64,000 bases of DNA from Mycteria americana (GCF_035582795.1 NC_134365.1:43442135-43506134); one strand, 5' to 3'; positions 1-13,860 are shown, counted from the first letter of the stretch. Numbers and translations: made by a program. The notes: generated by a model not told the origin, from the sequence alone.

Positions 1-3000
1 TATTCTTCCACAGGATTTCAGTGGTTCGTGTTTTGACCGCTGGCTTCTGCTAGAGTCCTGTGCTGCTGTGTGTCCTATGGGGGTGCGGCCAGTTGCTCTG
101 CACAAGCCAGATGTGGAACAGCCGAGCAAGGTGTCCTGCACCAAATAAGCACCGTCTACCCAAGCTTGTTCCCTGTTGTGCGCATCAGCCTTACACGGCT
201 CTAGATTTCTTCAACCCTAAATTATTTGCTTGCCCCAACTGATTCAAGACACTATTTTGGTAATTTTTTTCTGGTTTTTAAATCTTTTTTCTTCATTCAT
301 GAAGCTGTTCATTACCATGGAGGTTTTTTAATATGTTTCCCTCAAGCCTAAATTATCCGTCGCATGTGCCTTATTTGGGAGCTTGTTTGGATTAAGCGCT
401 GAGAACAGATAAGATGGGAACAGGACCATTTGACCTCCAAGCATATGCTTCTGATTAGCTTACCATTACTAACTACCCTAGGTTTAATATCATTAGTCAT
501 TTAAACATTATGACAACATATTCGTTATGTTTATTGGTTTAAACAGAAGCCAAATGAACACGCCAATGGAAATTACATCCCTTGAAAAGCCATCCCCAGA
601 CCCCTCCCTCCCGGCTACGCTGAGGCTGCTTGCGTGAACACCCCAGGACTACACAGCATTGCAAAACCCATGGTACCTGGAAGAGTCTTGCAGAAAGACC
701 TCCCCAGGCACCGAGCTGGCTGCTCTTGGCCAAGACTCTGTGCACGAGAGCACACAGGCATCAGGATCCATGCTAACGCCCATGCACGCTCATAAACCAG
801 CCTAATCCCACTGTATTGGGCTTCTCCAAACAGCCCAGCCACAGATGCAACCTTTGTTGTAGCTGGGTCGTGCCCTGCCTGACAGAGGGTTGCTCCTCAC
901 AGCACGCACGCTTGCAGGTTAGGTCTGTGACGTCCTGTCGAGAGGACTGGAGGACGGGTGTAGCTGGCGACCCATCCTCCTCTCACGACATGTTATTTCT
1001 GGAGATACATCTTTAAGAATTTTTTCCTCCCAAATTACTCAATATATCATTAACATTGCTTTAGATAGTACAGCAAAAGGAGAGCTAAAACGGTAATATA
1101 GTATTTTCCTCGTTTATATCTTTAACGTTGCTTTAGATAGTACAGCAAAAGGAGAGCTAAAACAGTAATATAATATTTTCCTCATTTAATTGAAAGTATA
1201 GATTCTTGTTTGCTTGTTTTTAAATCAAAGTGTAAATCTGCAACCTTATTAGAGCATGGCCTCTCTAAAAGGTTTTATGGTTATTTAAGAGGAATGTGAG
1301 CTGTAAAGAAATATAAGTTTATTATACACTTGGATGAAAAGATTTCAGTTTCCCTGGTGAAAATGTACAGTTTTTGAAAAACACAGTAATATGCTATTTA
1401 TGCTGAAGACTTCAGCATTCCTTCAGATTTTCACACCAGGGTAGAGGTATGAACACAGTAAATGGTGCAAGTAATGACAATTCAGGATAGACAGTCAAGG
1501 ACACTTGATGTCCAAAGACTGCACAGTCTTTCCTCTTCATCGTTTAGAATAATCTCCTGCAAACGTGAGAATACAGATCTCCATGGGCTCACCCCACCGT
1601 GTCAGCACACCCGTTTGCTGCTGCCCAGCTGGAACTGGGGGCTGTAGGCACTGGGGCATTTCTAGAGGTATTTATCTCAAAGCCACTAAAGGTGACAGTG
1701 AGAGCTGGGCTGTTTCTGGGCCGGATCTTGATGTTTCTGTGCAGGCTTGGTGTAACGAGTATTTTCACACTGAAGGTTTCTTTATTTTCCTTTGCATCAG
1801 GCATTTTTCAGGCTTTGCGTCATCTAAAAAGTAATTTGCTCTCCATACATGCTCTGCTTTGGGTCCATCTATGTGGTTCTGCATTTTTAACTGATTAACT
1901 GACACAGAAATAACTGCTGTTTGCTACTGCAAGATGTAGGTCCCAATCATGGACCTATATTGTTCTACACTTGGTATTTCTGAATTCTTTGGGTTTATTA
2001 CTTTAAGCCCACATTTAAAGCTTTTTCATGGCAGTACATAGGAAGAGTATTAAAATATTTATTTTAAACAATTATTTCAGCTGCTTGGCAAAGTAGCGTG
2101 CCATTTCCAGACTGGCAATGTCTGCAATGGATTTGCCACCCTGTCTAGTGGAGAAGAAGAGGAGACGTCCTCTGTCACGGCAGCTCCTGCTCCTGCTCGC
2201 ATCAGTGGCAACGCATCCATGGAAATCACTGGCACAGCAGCACGTTCTTACATTGTAAATACAAACAGCCAACAAAATGCCTTACAGTTTTCCACAATGA
2301 GTTCATGAGAGGCACGTGGCAAATAACTCCTATTAATGGCGAGGAAGCAATGTGTGAAGCGCTGGTGAACTGATGAAAAAACAGACTGAAAGAAATTGGC
2401 AACATTGCAGTCTTGCTTGATTCGCAAACTTAAATATTCGTGTCCTCTGCACTTTCTCAGCAAGAATACATAATGTAATCAGGAATAAAATGCAAATTTC
2501 TAGCTAAGGAACTTAACTGTTTTTTAACAAAAGGAACCAGAAGTAACTAGTGTGATGTTGTGCTGGGACTGATAGAAATACCTTTGGTTTACAGCACTAA
2601 TTACCCTGTGATCTGTTTTTCTGCTGGTTTGGGGTTTTGTTTTGTTACTTTCATCATTTAGTATTATTGAAACCAGGTTGCATTCAATGTCATTGCAATC
2701 TTTCTAACTGTCTGGGGAAAACCAGTGCCATTTGTACGTATGGCTGAGGGAGGCAAATATGGAGGACGAAGCAAAAGGAAAAGACGGTGAATGTCACCTG
2801 TAGAAGCAGAAAACTTGCTCTGTGTATACCTCATAAATGTTTTAAAGCTTATATTTAGAAGTATCTCTTCTAAAGAGATGATATGTTGATGTATGCTGTG
2901 TTCGGTCTTTAAGATATCACTGTTAGTGTCATCTATACACATGAACCAAATTCCCTTTGATTTGGCATGTTAACCAAAACAAAAATACCCAGAGATTTGC

Positions 3001-6000
3001 TCTTAAAGGTACTTGCTGTAACTGCCTGCCCTAAAAGATGTGCCCTTTTCTTCACACCAGCTTCTGCCATCCATTTTGCCTGAAGGCTTGTAGGGAACAA
3101 GGGGATCCTTTTCAACCCCTTGATTTACCAGTCTGGGATTGTGAAATGTTTCTTGAAATCAGTATGGGACCCACAGAAAACTGTAGTTGGGGGATCTAAA
3201 ATGAAGCTCACAATGTTTGCTAAGCTTTAGGCACAATATTGCCTGATTTAGAAGAGAGATTCCTTGTAAAGCACTGGAGGACACTGTCCTCTCTGGCGTG
3301 CCATTATTTAGCTTGCTCTTACCAGCTACCACTTTCTGATCTGGCATTCCTTTTACATGAGATGATTCTATTGAAGTTAATGAAAAATGGGGGTGTTCAA
3401 GGAAAGGAGCTCTGTTTTCATGTTTTAGCATAAAGATGCAAATTAGGACCAGTATTAAAAACCTAATGAAAATGGATGGGATTGTACAGCAGAGTTTGTA
3501 TTGGATAGAAGTAATTTGTTCTGACATTTTGAATAAACATTACAAATAAATCGGGATCTTTATTATACATACTGCTTACTGTTGAATTATCTGGCAAAAA
3601 GGTAGCAGCTATTATGGAATAGCTTTTTAGTTAGCGCTTTCAGCATCAGTTTTGAACTGGATTTAGGAATTTACTAGAGTGCCCTTCCATGATGTTTGTG
3701 TAGAGGTCCTGTGGACAAACTGGGAGGATGCATGCATTAAGATTGGGCTCAGCTCCTTAACAGGAAAAGCAAGATTTCGGTGTCTAACTGTGAGTTCAGG
3801 CTCCTGTCACAGTCAGTAGAGATCTAATTCATGTAGAGGGCGGCTTTGCTCACCCTGAGTGGATGCATCCCAGCTGGCGAGCTGAGATAACCCTCTGGTC
3901 ACCAGTGGCAGAGCTGATGAGACCTCCATGGGCTATCATGAGAACTATGACAGTTCCCTGAGTTACAAACCTGAGTTTAGGTGTCATAACTGGAACAGAA
4001 TTCCACTCCCAGAATTTTTCTATCATACGTGTGACCTTATAAAAGGGTAACTCAGGGGCTATTTCCAATTGGAAGCCCTGGAACGGAATTAGTACTTTCC
4101 ACTGTCACAAAATTAGTGCCTGCTGTTCCCTCTGTATCTGTGGGGCTGAGTCTCTCTGCCTGGTGCTGATTGCCACGCAGCGCTCTGCCTGGCTGCTGCT
4201 GCTCAGTCAGGGTCAGTTCTTTCAGGTGGCTCCTTGTGTGGGCTCCCAACTGGCCCAAGAGGCTGAAAGGCAGCCCCTTTCCATACCATGTCATGTGCTG
4301 AGTTACTGAGTGTTTTAGAGGTTTCCAAATCCTTGTTTAAAGATTGCATCCAAAGGAAATAGAAGGTCTTGTATTTTACTCTGAAATAACTCCTGGAGAC
4401 AAGCCAGACCGAAGTAAATGGAAAAATAAATCATTTAAAAAAAAAAAAAAAGTATTTACAAAACCTAATCTGTAAGTGGATTTTGAGTCTGAGCTGTTCT
4501 TATGTGAATTTAGCCAGGAAAGAAAACATGTAAGTCTCAAGGGAGGTGACTAATGTCAGCATGAGTCTGTAGTTTAGGGCCTACAGAAATTATTCTCCAT
4601 GCTGCTTCTGCCTGAAATGTAGTGATTTATATATAAATGATATTTATGACAAGCAAGATAAGATGTTAAGTACGGGAAAAGTGAAAGGGAATGCATTGTG
4701 ATAGTAATGTGAGATGGGAAAGAGAAGACGCTTCTCTTTTTCATTTTCTAAGATAATTTTTACTTCTTTAATTACAAAAGAACTTAAAGTTTAGGGAGAT
4801 GGTCACTGATAATGGATGTCAAATTATGGACATGGATGTTCTCATAACGTAAGGGCAGGCAACACGTTGCTGAAGCACCAGCAGTCCTCCCTGGTGTATG
4901 TTGCAACAGGTACGCTCTCTCGTCTTTGTTTTGGTTCTATGAATTTACCCTAAGTGTAAGAGCTTCTGGGTGGATGCAGTATCAGAGCAGCCCTTAGCCT
5001 TGCAGTTGTCTCAGCCAGCACTGGGGAGATGTCAACGCAACAGTCAAGTAGAAATTATTGGAGACTTATCATGGAAAACATCACATTTGCTCTGTAATTT
5101 TCTTCTATGCCATCCCTTAGAAAAACCTCTGAAGTGATTCTTGTATTCCTGCAGCCCTTTTTCGAACCAAGGGGTGTTTTACCTGACTCAGGACTTAGGA
5201 CTTAGGATCCTTCCTGCCTAGGGTGAATCTTGACCACACTGAGGCCAATGGTACACATGTTCTTGGTAGTCTGTCCTGACCACGTAACATTTCTCCTGGA
5301 CCACAGAAAATGAGCTAACTGCCTTCCTGAATCATGGAGCAAAAGGAATCTTCCTTTCAAAGGAGTGTTATAGAGCTGGAATCAAGATTATTCCCTGGAG
5401 AAAATCAGTTCTCCTTTGGCCACTACTTTACAGCTAAAATCTATTAGAGATAGGTAAATATAGCTAAAACATAAATGGCAGATTAGCATATGTTTTAATT
5501 TGCAGATTAGACATGAATTACATAATAATTACACAGCGATTACATTAAAATTACTATAGTTCCATGTTACCTGCAACTACTAATCGATATAGGCTGGTTA
5601 GTACATGACAATGTTATTACAGCATAGACTCAACAGAGTTGGTGTATCTGGGGTCTAAAAATACACTAAGTGATCAGAAAGTAACTCAGTCATAGAGACT
5701 ACCCCCAACTTTTAGAATTGGTGTGTTCAGGGAAGTACAGTCAAAGTCTAATTATAATGTAATTGCAGTACAATTCAAGAGTAAGTTGAAACCACTGCAC
5801 GATGTAGCCTTAAATCAAGGTTTTGCAATGTTAAAAAATGATAATGTAGTTAAAAGATGCAGGAATCTTTATAGTTACATTTACTTCATGGCTAGATTAC
5901 AAAATGCTAGTACAAGTAGCCATTTCCATGTGTCTGGAAAAAATCCCCAAAATCAGCGTCAGTTCTCTGAGTAGTCAATGTAGGTCTGCAAATTCAGGAT

Positions 6001-6983
6001 TGAAAACCTGCCTGACCACAAAGTGCATAGAATTTGTATTTGCATTTTTTCCGTGTCATGCCACGGTCTCAGAAAGGGAGAACAAAAGCCAAGGAGGATA
6101 GCAGCAGACTTCCAGATGAGTTCCCAGGCCTGGGAAAAATACCAGAATAATAAAGTAAGCGTAGAAGGGCCTTATGTGATCTACTGTGTCTCTCAAATAA
6201 CCTTTTGCAATGATTTCTCCTTCCAGCCTAAACTTTTGTTTGAACCATAGCATATCATTTTGTGAGACATTCACTCATGTTTTAAAAGCTGCAAGTGAAA
6301 GATCAGTTATTATTTACCCTCCCTGTTGAAATGGAAGAGTTTCTAGGCTGAGTTTGTCTGGCTATGGTTTCCAACCATTGGATCGCGTGTCTTTTTCTGT
6401 TAGATTGAATTGTTGCCAGCTGTGAAATGTCTTCTGCATTTAGGTTCTGTTACACTGTGATAAAATCTTATCCTTTTCTTGGGTAATCAATATAGATGAA
6501 AATTCTAGATTTTCTCACCAGAAGACACTTCCCAAAATTAAGCACTCTTCCCCAGCTTTTTTTTAATTCCCAGATATAGCAGTATAGCATCCCTCGTCTT
6601 CCCACCTGCAGCATCTCTGGACCCCCTGTGGCCAGGAGTAACCAGTGCCTTGGCATTACTTATCCTGTCCATTGCCCCTGGGGCACAGAGCCTGGCCTGG
6701 CCCTGCCACCAGGGCATGGTAGCAGGAGGGAAAAAACAGAACTTGGAAACATAGACTGGCCACCTGAGAAACAAAAATGGCAGCTCCATCGACACTTATA
6801 GTCAATTTTGTATTTTGAAGTAATAAACATCACGTACAACAAACAATATTTCCTTACTCCTCCTTGGCATTTGTCTGTTTATACGGTGATGGACACGATT
6901 TGCTCTTTCAGCTATCACGTTGTTTTGCTTATCTGTTACAGCTACTAAATCCTCCTAAAAGCCACTGCTTCATCTGATATGAT
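1..6983. other. Non-coding stretch, no gene recognised
   Basis: No frame on either strand gives a recognisable protein. The frames present are short, mutually overlapping and lack domain motifs or convincing flanking splice signals. The DNA is AT-leaning with a few A or T runs, for example near 4436-4451. Apart from the 72-bp tandem duplication listed separately, I see no repeat I can name. It reads as intergenic or intronic sequence of a vertebrate. Confidence 0.7.
1051..1194. repeat. 72-bp tandem duplication (two copies)
   Basis: Two head-to-tail copies, 1051-1122 and 1123-1194, share a core running from TAACATTGCTTTAGATAGTA in copy 1 (one base different in copy 2) through CAGCAAAAGGAGAGCTAAAA and a short AT-rich tail. 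I count about four substitutions over the first roughly 65 bases. Similarity fades in the last bases of copy 2. This is a local duplication of unique sequence, not a microsatellite, and has no coding content. Confidence 0.9.
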
Positions 6984-7003
6984 CCCCCCACCCCCCACCC
7001 CCC
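6984..7003. repeat. C6-A-C6-A-C6 tract
   Basis: Three runs of six C separated by single A residues. The minus strand therefore reads G6-T-G6-T-G6 and could fold as a G-quadruplex if one run is subdivided. It lies at the apparent 3' limit of the old minus-strand LINE fossil, so it may be an expanded simple sequence at or just beyond its end. Confidence 0.85.
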
Positions 7004-8110
7004 TTATAAATGGGATTTATTTTCTCCTGTAGAATGACCTTACATTTGGTTGTGTCGAAACATGCATTCAAATGAACCCTCCTTTCCAAGTGACCCCGAC
7101 CTATCATCTTTTCTCTCTTCATTGTTTTCTTTTTATTTGCTACAATTTCTATCAGCAATGATTTAATATTTTCTTCAAGATCATTGATAAAGATATTGAA
7201 TGGGATGAGAGCAGGTCCCTGGAGGCTTCTGTTTGAAAAACTCTTAGTGATTGCAAATGCCTTTCTGAGATCTACCAACTGAGCAATCCTTAATCTTTTT
7301 AAAATGAGTCTGCATTGATTTTCTTGTACAGTTAATTTTTACAAGAATGTTATGAAGGACTTGCTCTAATGCCTTATAGAAGTTGAGTAACTAACTGAAT
7401 CAAATTTGTGATGTCACAAAACTTTTGAAGTAGATTATAAAAATAAAAAAAAACCCCAACTATTGATTGAATCACTTGTTCTTTTGACTCCTTGCTGATT
7501 GTTTTCCCTGCCAGCCTTTCCTGGATTTTATCAGAGACCAATGTCAATCTAAGCTTGTTTGTAACCTTGCAAGTTGGATTTTTGTGGATCGTTCTAGGAT
7601 TTATTAGCATTAATAATTCAAAGAGCTCCTTGGCCGCAATCGTTAATTCTTATAGGTGCAAATTATCTGGTCTTGCAGAGTCAAAGCTGTCTGAACAGGA
7701 CGCGTGGGAGGGAGGGTCCTCTCCGCTGTGCCAGTCCCCGATGGCTGAGTCCAGCTGACGTCGCCTCAGCTCCGCAGCACCTGGGGGAAGCACTGCTTGA
7801 GTACTTCAGCCTTTTGCACTTTGTGATCGATGATCCCGCCAACCCTGTCTAACAGCGGGCCCGTGTTGTTAATGGGATTTCATTTCATTTGCTCCTGATG
7901 TATGTAAATAACTCCTCGTGGTTAGCCTCACCCTGGCTGGCCAGTGGTGCCTCTTGTCTCCCTTAGCAATTACTTATATTTCCATATTTCCTTATTTCTG
8001 CCCATTGCTATGAGTATCATTTTGTTTCTAATAGTATTTCTACCTCCTTTTCATCATTTAATGAAGGGAGGCATTTCTCCTCCAAGGAATTGAGAAATCT
8101 TTGCACAGAT
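6985..8110 (-). mobile_element. Ancient CR1/L3-like LINE fragment
   Basis: The minus strand carries scattered but correctly ordered pieces of a non-LTR retrotransposon reverse transcriptase. From 5' to 3' on that strand: a degenerate segment before the polymerase core (about 7610-7400), a decayed motif A at 7390-7340, a PQG-type segment leading into FNIFINDLEENI at 7200-7165, a decayed catalytic motif at 7143-7132, and a thumb-like FDTTKCKVI at 7059-7033. The stretch 7620-8110 resembles, from memory, the linker region of the same kind of LINE, including a piece reading ATTATCTGGTCTTGC on the plus strand. The 5' limit is therefore uncertain. Many stops and frame changes show it is very old. 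Family placement as CR1/L3-like rests on the FNIFIND and TKCKV motifs and is not a database assignment. Confidence 0.65.
6990..7610 (-). pseudogene. Dead LINE reverse transcriptase remnant
   Basis: This is the translatable part of the old minus-strand LINE. At 7390-7340 one frame reads LLNFYKALEQVLHNILV, matching the usual YLDFxKAFDxVPHNILL motif A of CR1-type enzymes, but the catalytic aspartate is now asparagine. At 7200-7165 another frame reads FNIFINDLEENI, preceded by LQG where PQG is usual. The YADD/FADD catalytic box falls at 7143-7132 and is now VANK, so both metal-binding aspartates are gone. Downstream, FDTTKCKVI at 7059-7033 matches the conserved region after the active site. Frame changes between these pieces confirm a non-functional fossil. 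Confidence 0.65.
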
Positions 8111-9134
8111 ATGGGTGATTAGGAGTTGCTGCTCTGCTTTCTGCAGAATTTGCTCTCTCTCAACCTGAGATGGAGGAAATATCCACCAGAGCACAGAACT
8201 GGGCCTTTCTGAGATGGTGTCTTTTGGGTTCATCGGCTGTGCAGTCAGCTCTGTCCCTGTGGCTCCAGCATTGAATTTCCTCAAGGTTTCTCAGCAGTAC
8301 GGACAGACCGAATGTGGTACAGAGCTGCTGTTGCTGGAGGAAGGGTGGAGGTGGGATGGGATCCGGGATGATTCCCTGGGGGACCTGGCTCCCTCCTCCA
8401 GCCCCATGTGAAAGGGGAGGAGAGGCTTCAAGGTGGTAACAGCTTAACAGCTGCTCCTCTGAAGGGCTCCTCACTGCCCTACCCCAAAAGCAGCCAGGGC
8501 TCGTGTGTTTGGAGCCCTTTCCCCTTGGAGGTAGCACCGCCGGGGCACAGCAGCCTTTCCACCCACAGCAGCCCACTGCTCTGACCTGCCTGGGCTACAG
8601 CACGTATGGCTCTGCACTCTCGCTGGGATGGCTGGCTACCATGGGCTACGGCAGCATAGCCACGCCGGCTTGGATCCCTGCCTGGCGTGAAAACTCGTCC
8701 GAGAAGAAGGGCAAATGCCAGGCAGTGAGCCCAAACTTACTTTAGTGCTCTCATGGGTACGTTCGTAGCCCCAGGCCATTGTTTATCACTATCCTGAAGT
8801 CGATGTCGAAATACTCTCTCCTACTTGCTTTTGCTTCATTTTTTTCAGCTTTGGGAAAGTGGTGTCTTTGAAGAAGCAAGCATATGTACTGCTGGTGAAG
8901 ACTGTACCTGTTAGCCTATAGCAAGTAAATGATCATGAGCGCTTGCATCTACATTGACTGACACATTTGTGTTCATATGTAATATGGATTTATTCCCAAG
9001 TGTTGTAGTACATTTTGATAGACAAATCAGTGACATTACCGATTTCGCTGTCTAGAAAGGGTATATTTACCTAATAGGTACAGAGGAGGAGATTTTGGTA
9101 TTGTGCAAACGCTAGATGTTACTGATACTTTGTA

Positions 9135-9150
9135 ATACACTATAGTGTAT
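9135..9150. repeat. Perfect 16-bp palindrome
   Basis: ATACACTATAGTGTAT is exactly self-complementary with no spacer. In an AT-rich vertebrate region such sites also occur by chance, and I see no associated gene. Confidence 0.8.
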
Positions 9151-12100
9151 GATAATGTTTGTATAGGAAAAGCCAGCAAATGACGTTTGAAATTATACTT
9201 GCAGAATAAATAGTGGCTGATAGACTAGCAGAGGGTGTCTCAAACAAAAATACTGTTTGTATTAAATAGTGTGCAATTTAATACATTTAACTTTACCTGC
9301 CAGAGTCTAGTTGATCTTTTAATACATCCTCTGGATATTATAAACAAGTGTTCATAAATATTAGTTTTCCAAAAAACTGAAAAGATGCTGCAGTTTAGAC
9401 TTAGTGACACAGATCATAGCGCAGTCTAATTTTTCCAGTTTCTTAGCTGGACCCTGGGTGCTGGTGGCAAATTTACCCTGGAGTTCAGGGGAGACAGAGC
9501 CCCACCACGTGCACAGTTGGGTGCAGTGGATGATAAATGCCATGTAGGAAAGGGCAGGCTGTGCCGCTGGGCAGCTCTCCCACTCTTGCTAGTATTATAG
9601 AAACTGCATCAAATACAAAGACATGGCAAGCCGTTCGTATCAGGCAAGGGGCAGTATAGCTTGTATGCAAGATATAACCCTAAGAGAAGTTTTTCTCTTA
9701 AGAGGATGCTTAGTTACCATTGGGATCAACTTAGGATAAACCATGGATGTTTGTAACCTGGAATATTATTTAGGAAATATCACTAAACTGTTCTGAGTTT
9801 ACTGATAAGCTGTGAGCTCAAGGTAGCACACACAAGCTGGGGGTGGCAGAAGCTTGCACAAGTACAAGACCTTCAGCCAATCTATAATGTTTCAGTTCTG
9901 CTTTCTCCTCAGATGCATCAGGGGCCTCTAAAGAGATACCAAAATTATGCATAGACGCTGAGGTAATTCAAAGAAATTTGCTTTAAAATACCATAACTTA
10001 AAGAAGGCAGTTTTACTGCCAATGAGTATCATCTGAGAGACTAACATGCACTTTTATGCAAAGATCAGTCAGTTGCATTTACAACAAAACAGAGCAAACT
10101 TAATTCAGACTGAAAGGGATTTGTTAGCAACTTTAGATTTCGTTTAAATTTCCCCATAGGACATCCAAACCATATGTGGAAATAAAATCCATGCATAAAA
10201 CTGCATATTCCTATGCACTTTATCAGATACTTGACATCTCAATCAACATACTAATGTACTTCCTGAGACACCTCTTAAGCATCTGCAAATATTTCCTTTT
10301 TGATTGCTTTTGTTTTCTTCCTGTGAAAGAAATCTTCCTCTTCTGGCTGTTCTCCTTCTCCGGAGCATGTAACCCTCCCTGCCTGTCCTTGGCTCAGGGC
10401 TAAGCAAGCACAGTCCTATCCTCCTAGAAATGTAGTGACTCAGAAATTTGTCTTCCGACGGCCTCACACTGGGAGTGTCCAGCTTCTCGGGAGAATCTCC
10501 TTTGGCTTTTAGCCTTGGGATTTAAAAGAGGGGCCCTCTTAAGTATAGGAAAAGTATTTTAGAACATTTGAAGACTTATTTCTTGGCTTTATTCTGAGCT
10601 TTTTTTTTTGGACAGAATTGTGCCATTCAACTTATAGTAACCGAAAAAAGCCTATAATCTGACTTGAGGTCTCCCTGGGTACATTAATGCTAATAAATAA
10701 GGAGGAGAGAGTCTGTTCTCCGGCCCTGAAGGGAAGTGGCAAACTCTGGGCTGTGTTCCTACAACAAAACTCTCTTCCCCCCTTCCTCCTGGGCATGGTG
10801 ACTTCATCCATTCTGCCTTCTGGAAACGGTTCCTGGCCTGTGTATCACCCAAACCGTGCTTGGACGGTGTCCAGGGAAGTATCACTTGGCATGGGTCAAA
10901 TCCATGCTGGGTAATATGTTACTCCATCTATTCAGCTAAATAGGATGATGATCACAGGCCAATGCACTATCTGTCACCCTGCTTCATTTGCTAGAATAGG
11001 CATAGCCCCCAAATCCCATCAGTAGGCATTTCCAGGAAGCTATTCAGAGCATCTTGTCTCAACAGCTTGCTGGAGGAGCTGGGTGGAGAGATGTAGTTTA
11101 TTTATAGGGGGAATAAAGAGCCTCGCCCTGCCAGCACTTGGCACTGCTTCCCTAGCTCACCTGCTCTGGGGCTTGCAGAGGAGCATGCAGGAATCCTGGA
11201 CAGCAGGGTAGAGGTTTTATTATCTCTCATTTGGGGTGACTGTTGATGCACACGATCACCGTGCTAATGTGTAGATAAAAAACCTTTGTGTTACGCCGTC
11301 ATGTTTTCCTTATATATCTTCCTCGCTCTCTTGCTCTCGCTCTCTCTCTCCTTCCATCTGTTTCTAGACATTGCTTACAAGGGCTGGAGCACCACAGATT
11401 TTGAACACTGGCTGTTCCCAAGCACGCAGAATATCAGGAATTTGCTCAGACCTATTGGTACAATACATCCTCTCCCTGTCAAGGTAGCCACACACTAACA
11501 AGATGACAAAGCGAGCTATTCAGGCAGTGAAAAATCTCCTAAATATAACAAGCTCTTCATTTGCCCCCACTGGAGCTCAGGAAGACTCCACAAGCTGGGC
11601 TGGCTAACTCAGCACAAACGCTAATGAGCAGCTGACGAAGACTTCTGTCCCCAGACAGCCCAGATCCTCAAGTCTGAGCAAATGCCAATTCTACTGGTAC
11701 AGCAAAGGCAAACAAAGCATTACACACATGAACAAACCAAGAGCCAGGCAATTGGTCTAAGAACAGCCTAAGCCCGTCTCTCCTGCCAGAGGGAGGGTGG
11801 TGCAGCTCTCACTTAGCTTTTGCTCTTTTCCCTTCCCGGGGCCACTCTGTCCCCGTGCACCAGGGCCATATGCTTTGACACTTCTGTCTGGCCACAGTTT
11901 GTATACCTTTGGCCCCCGCTGCCTCCTGGGCCCAGGCTCCTTTGCTCTGCTGCTCCTTCACAGCCCTAAGACCCCGGGGACCTGAGCCCTAAGTGCCCTG
12001 AGCCCAAAGGACCCTTCAAGATATACAAGTTGCTGAAGCTCACCTCTTCCCAGGGTGGCAAATTCTGTGGGTCCTTTGATTTACAGTTTATTGGTCCAGA

Positions 12101-13832
12101 GACAGAATGAACTGTGAAGACAGAGCAAAACTGACTCCACAGGAGTTACTCGTAACTTTAGGCAGCATGGGAAAGCTCCAGCTTCCCACAGAACATATGT
12201 CTGTATCAGCGGTGTGTCTTTTTCCCCGCTCTTTCCCGAGTCCCTCAGTTTAAATCAGAATCTCTGAGGATCTCAGAGGATCCTTACTCAGCCTGTCCCC
12301 TCATCCCCATCCCCACCTTGTTAACTCCCAGCCGCTGCATTTGGTTGGACGTGGAAAGCAAAGGAGAAGAGAAAAAAGAGAGAGTTTGTGTTTTGGGGTA
12401 TATTCCCCAGCAGGTCTCAGGGGGCCATCCCTGCGGCAGGGAGAGCACTGGGGTGTCACACCAAGCTGCAGGTGAAAGAGCCCGGTTACTTGCTCAGTAC
12501 TGGAAGAAAGAAACACGAGTGCTGGGTTGCTGCAGGAGCAGATGGGGCCGGCAAGGGTTGGTGCTGGAGCCAGCCGCTGCGTGCAGGTGGTGGTCCTGCT
12601 CACGTTCAAGCAGGGCTTGGCTCCGGCTGCAGCACCATCAGCCTGGCCCTGGCACGAGCCACGGCAATGGCTGTGCCTGGAGAAACGCGGCCAGGGACCT
12701 GCAGCACTGACAAACCGGAGCTGACTGAAGCCCAAGTTTTCGACCATAGGCTTGCCCAGCAGTCCTGCTGATCTCAAATACCTGTGGGCTCTGGGCCTTG
12801 GTGGCCAAAAGGGGCCTTGGTGAGAATAGGGTGTTTTCAGGAGCTTGAACAGACTGGGTGCCAGCTGAGCATCCCTCCCACCGCCTCTTGGTGTCTGGGT
12901 ACAAAGCAGCTGCCTAGCAAATAACTTACAAATCCTAGCCCTAATTACACTCCTGGCAAATACCATGTCAAGGTAAGCTGCTGCAGGAGTTGGATTTTCA
13001 GAAGAAAAGGAGCAAGGTTAATTTCAACTGTTTCCAGATAAATAATGAGCGTGGATAATAATTCAAACATTTCAGTGAGCTAGACCAGCACATCTGAACT
13101 GCCCAAGGGCATCCAAGGCAATGGTGCTGATGGAGAACATCACCTCTTTTTTTTGGTTTGGGGGCAACATTAAGAGGGTGCGTTGCTGAAGCAGAAGAGT
13201 ATTGGTTTCTGTTGGTACTGCTATCACACCTGAGAGAAGGGGATGCTTCATAGTGACAATTGTGAAAGCAGAGATAGGCAAAAATAATTGTTTTGCTGTT
13301 CTTCAAGCTTCTAGAAGGGCCTGATAGGAAAAAAAGTATTGTTTGAAGATATCATAATAATTTTCCTGCTGTTTTGTGCAGGAAGAATAATCAGTTTATC
13401 AGGTTTTGTTCAGCATGTTCACAACTAGCTGGAAAAGAGAAGGAGAAGAAAACAATTCTTACAAGCATTTCTGGATTTTCAGGAGGTTCTTTTTTCGATA
13501 CCCACTCATTACGAAATGGGAAAAAAGGAGCTTTCTAAAACTCCAGAAATGAAAAGTGAAATTGGCTTTAAGCATATATCATTAAAATGCTCTAGATCTT
13601 CAACAGTGTAAAACCAAGGGATTTGCATGTAATGTTTCAAAAAGATAAACAAGTATTTTGCATTTTGTGATGGCATGTTTAGTCAACACCCTCCCCTGCA
13701 GTGTAGTGAGAAAGAGCCTTCCGACACTGAGGCAGAAAACTTGCACTCAGTTTCTCTCAAATAGCGTTTAGATAGTATTCAGCAAAAGAATGTGTCTACT
13801 TAAGATGTATACATATATGTGACTGGAAGCAC

Positions 13833-13860
13833 ATCTAGCTAAGATATGTCTTAGCTAGAT
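13833..13860. repeat. 11-bp inverted repeat with 6-base loop
   Basis: ATCTAGCTAAG at 13833-13843 is exactly complementary to CTTAGCTAGAT at 13850-13860 around the spacer ATATGT. The first and last spacer bases can also pair, giving a 12-bp stem. It lies at the edge of a strongly AT-rich segment (13861-13935). Function unknown. Confidence 0.85.

Noticed and set aside
12301..12966. A 221-codon minus-strand frame starting with ATG
   Set aside because: The region is GC-rich and open in several frames at once. The peptide has no recognisable domain, and no promoter or splice signals support it.
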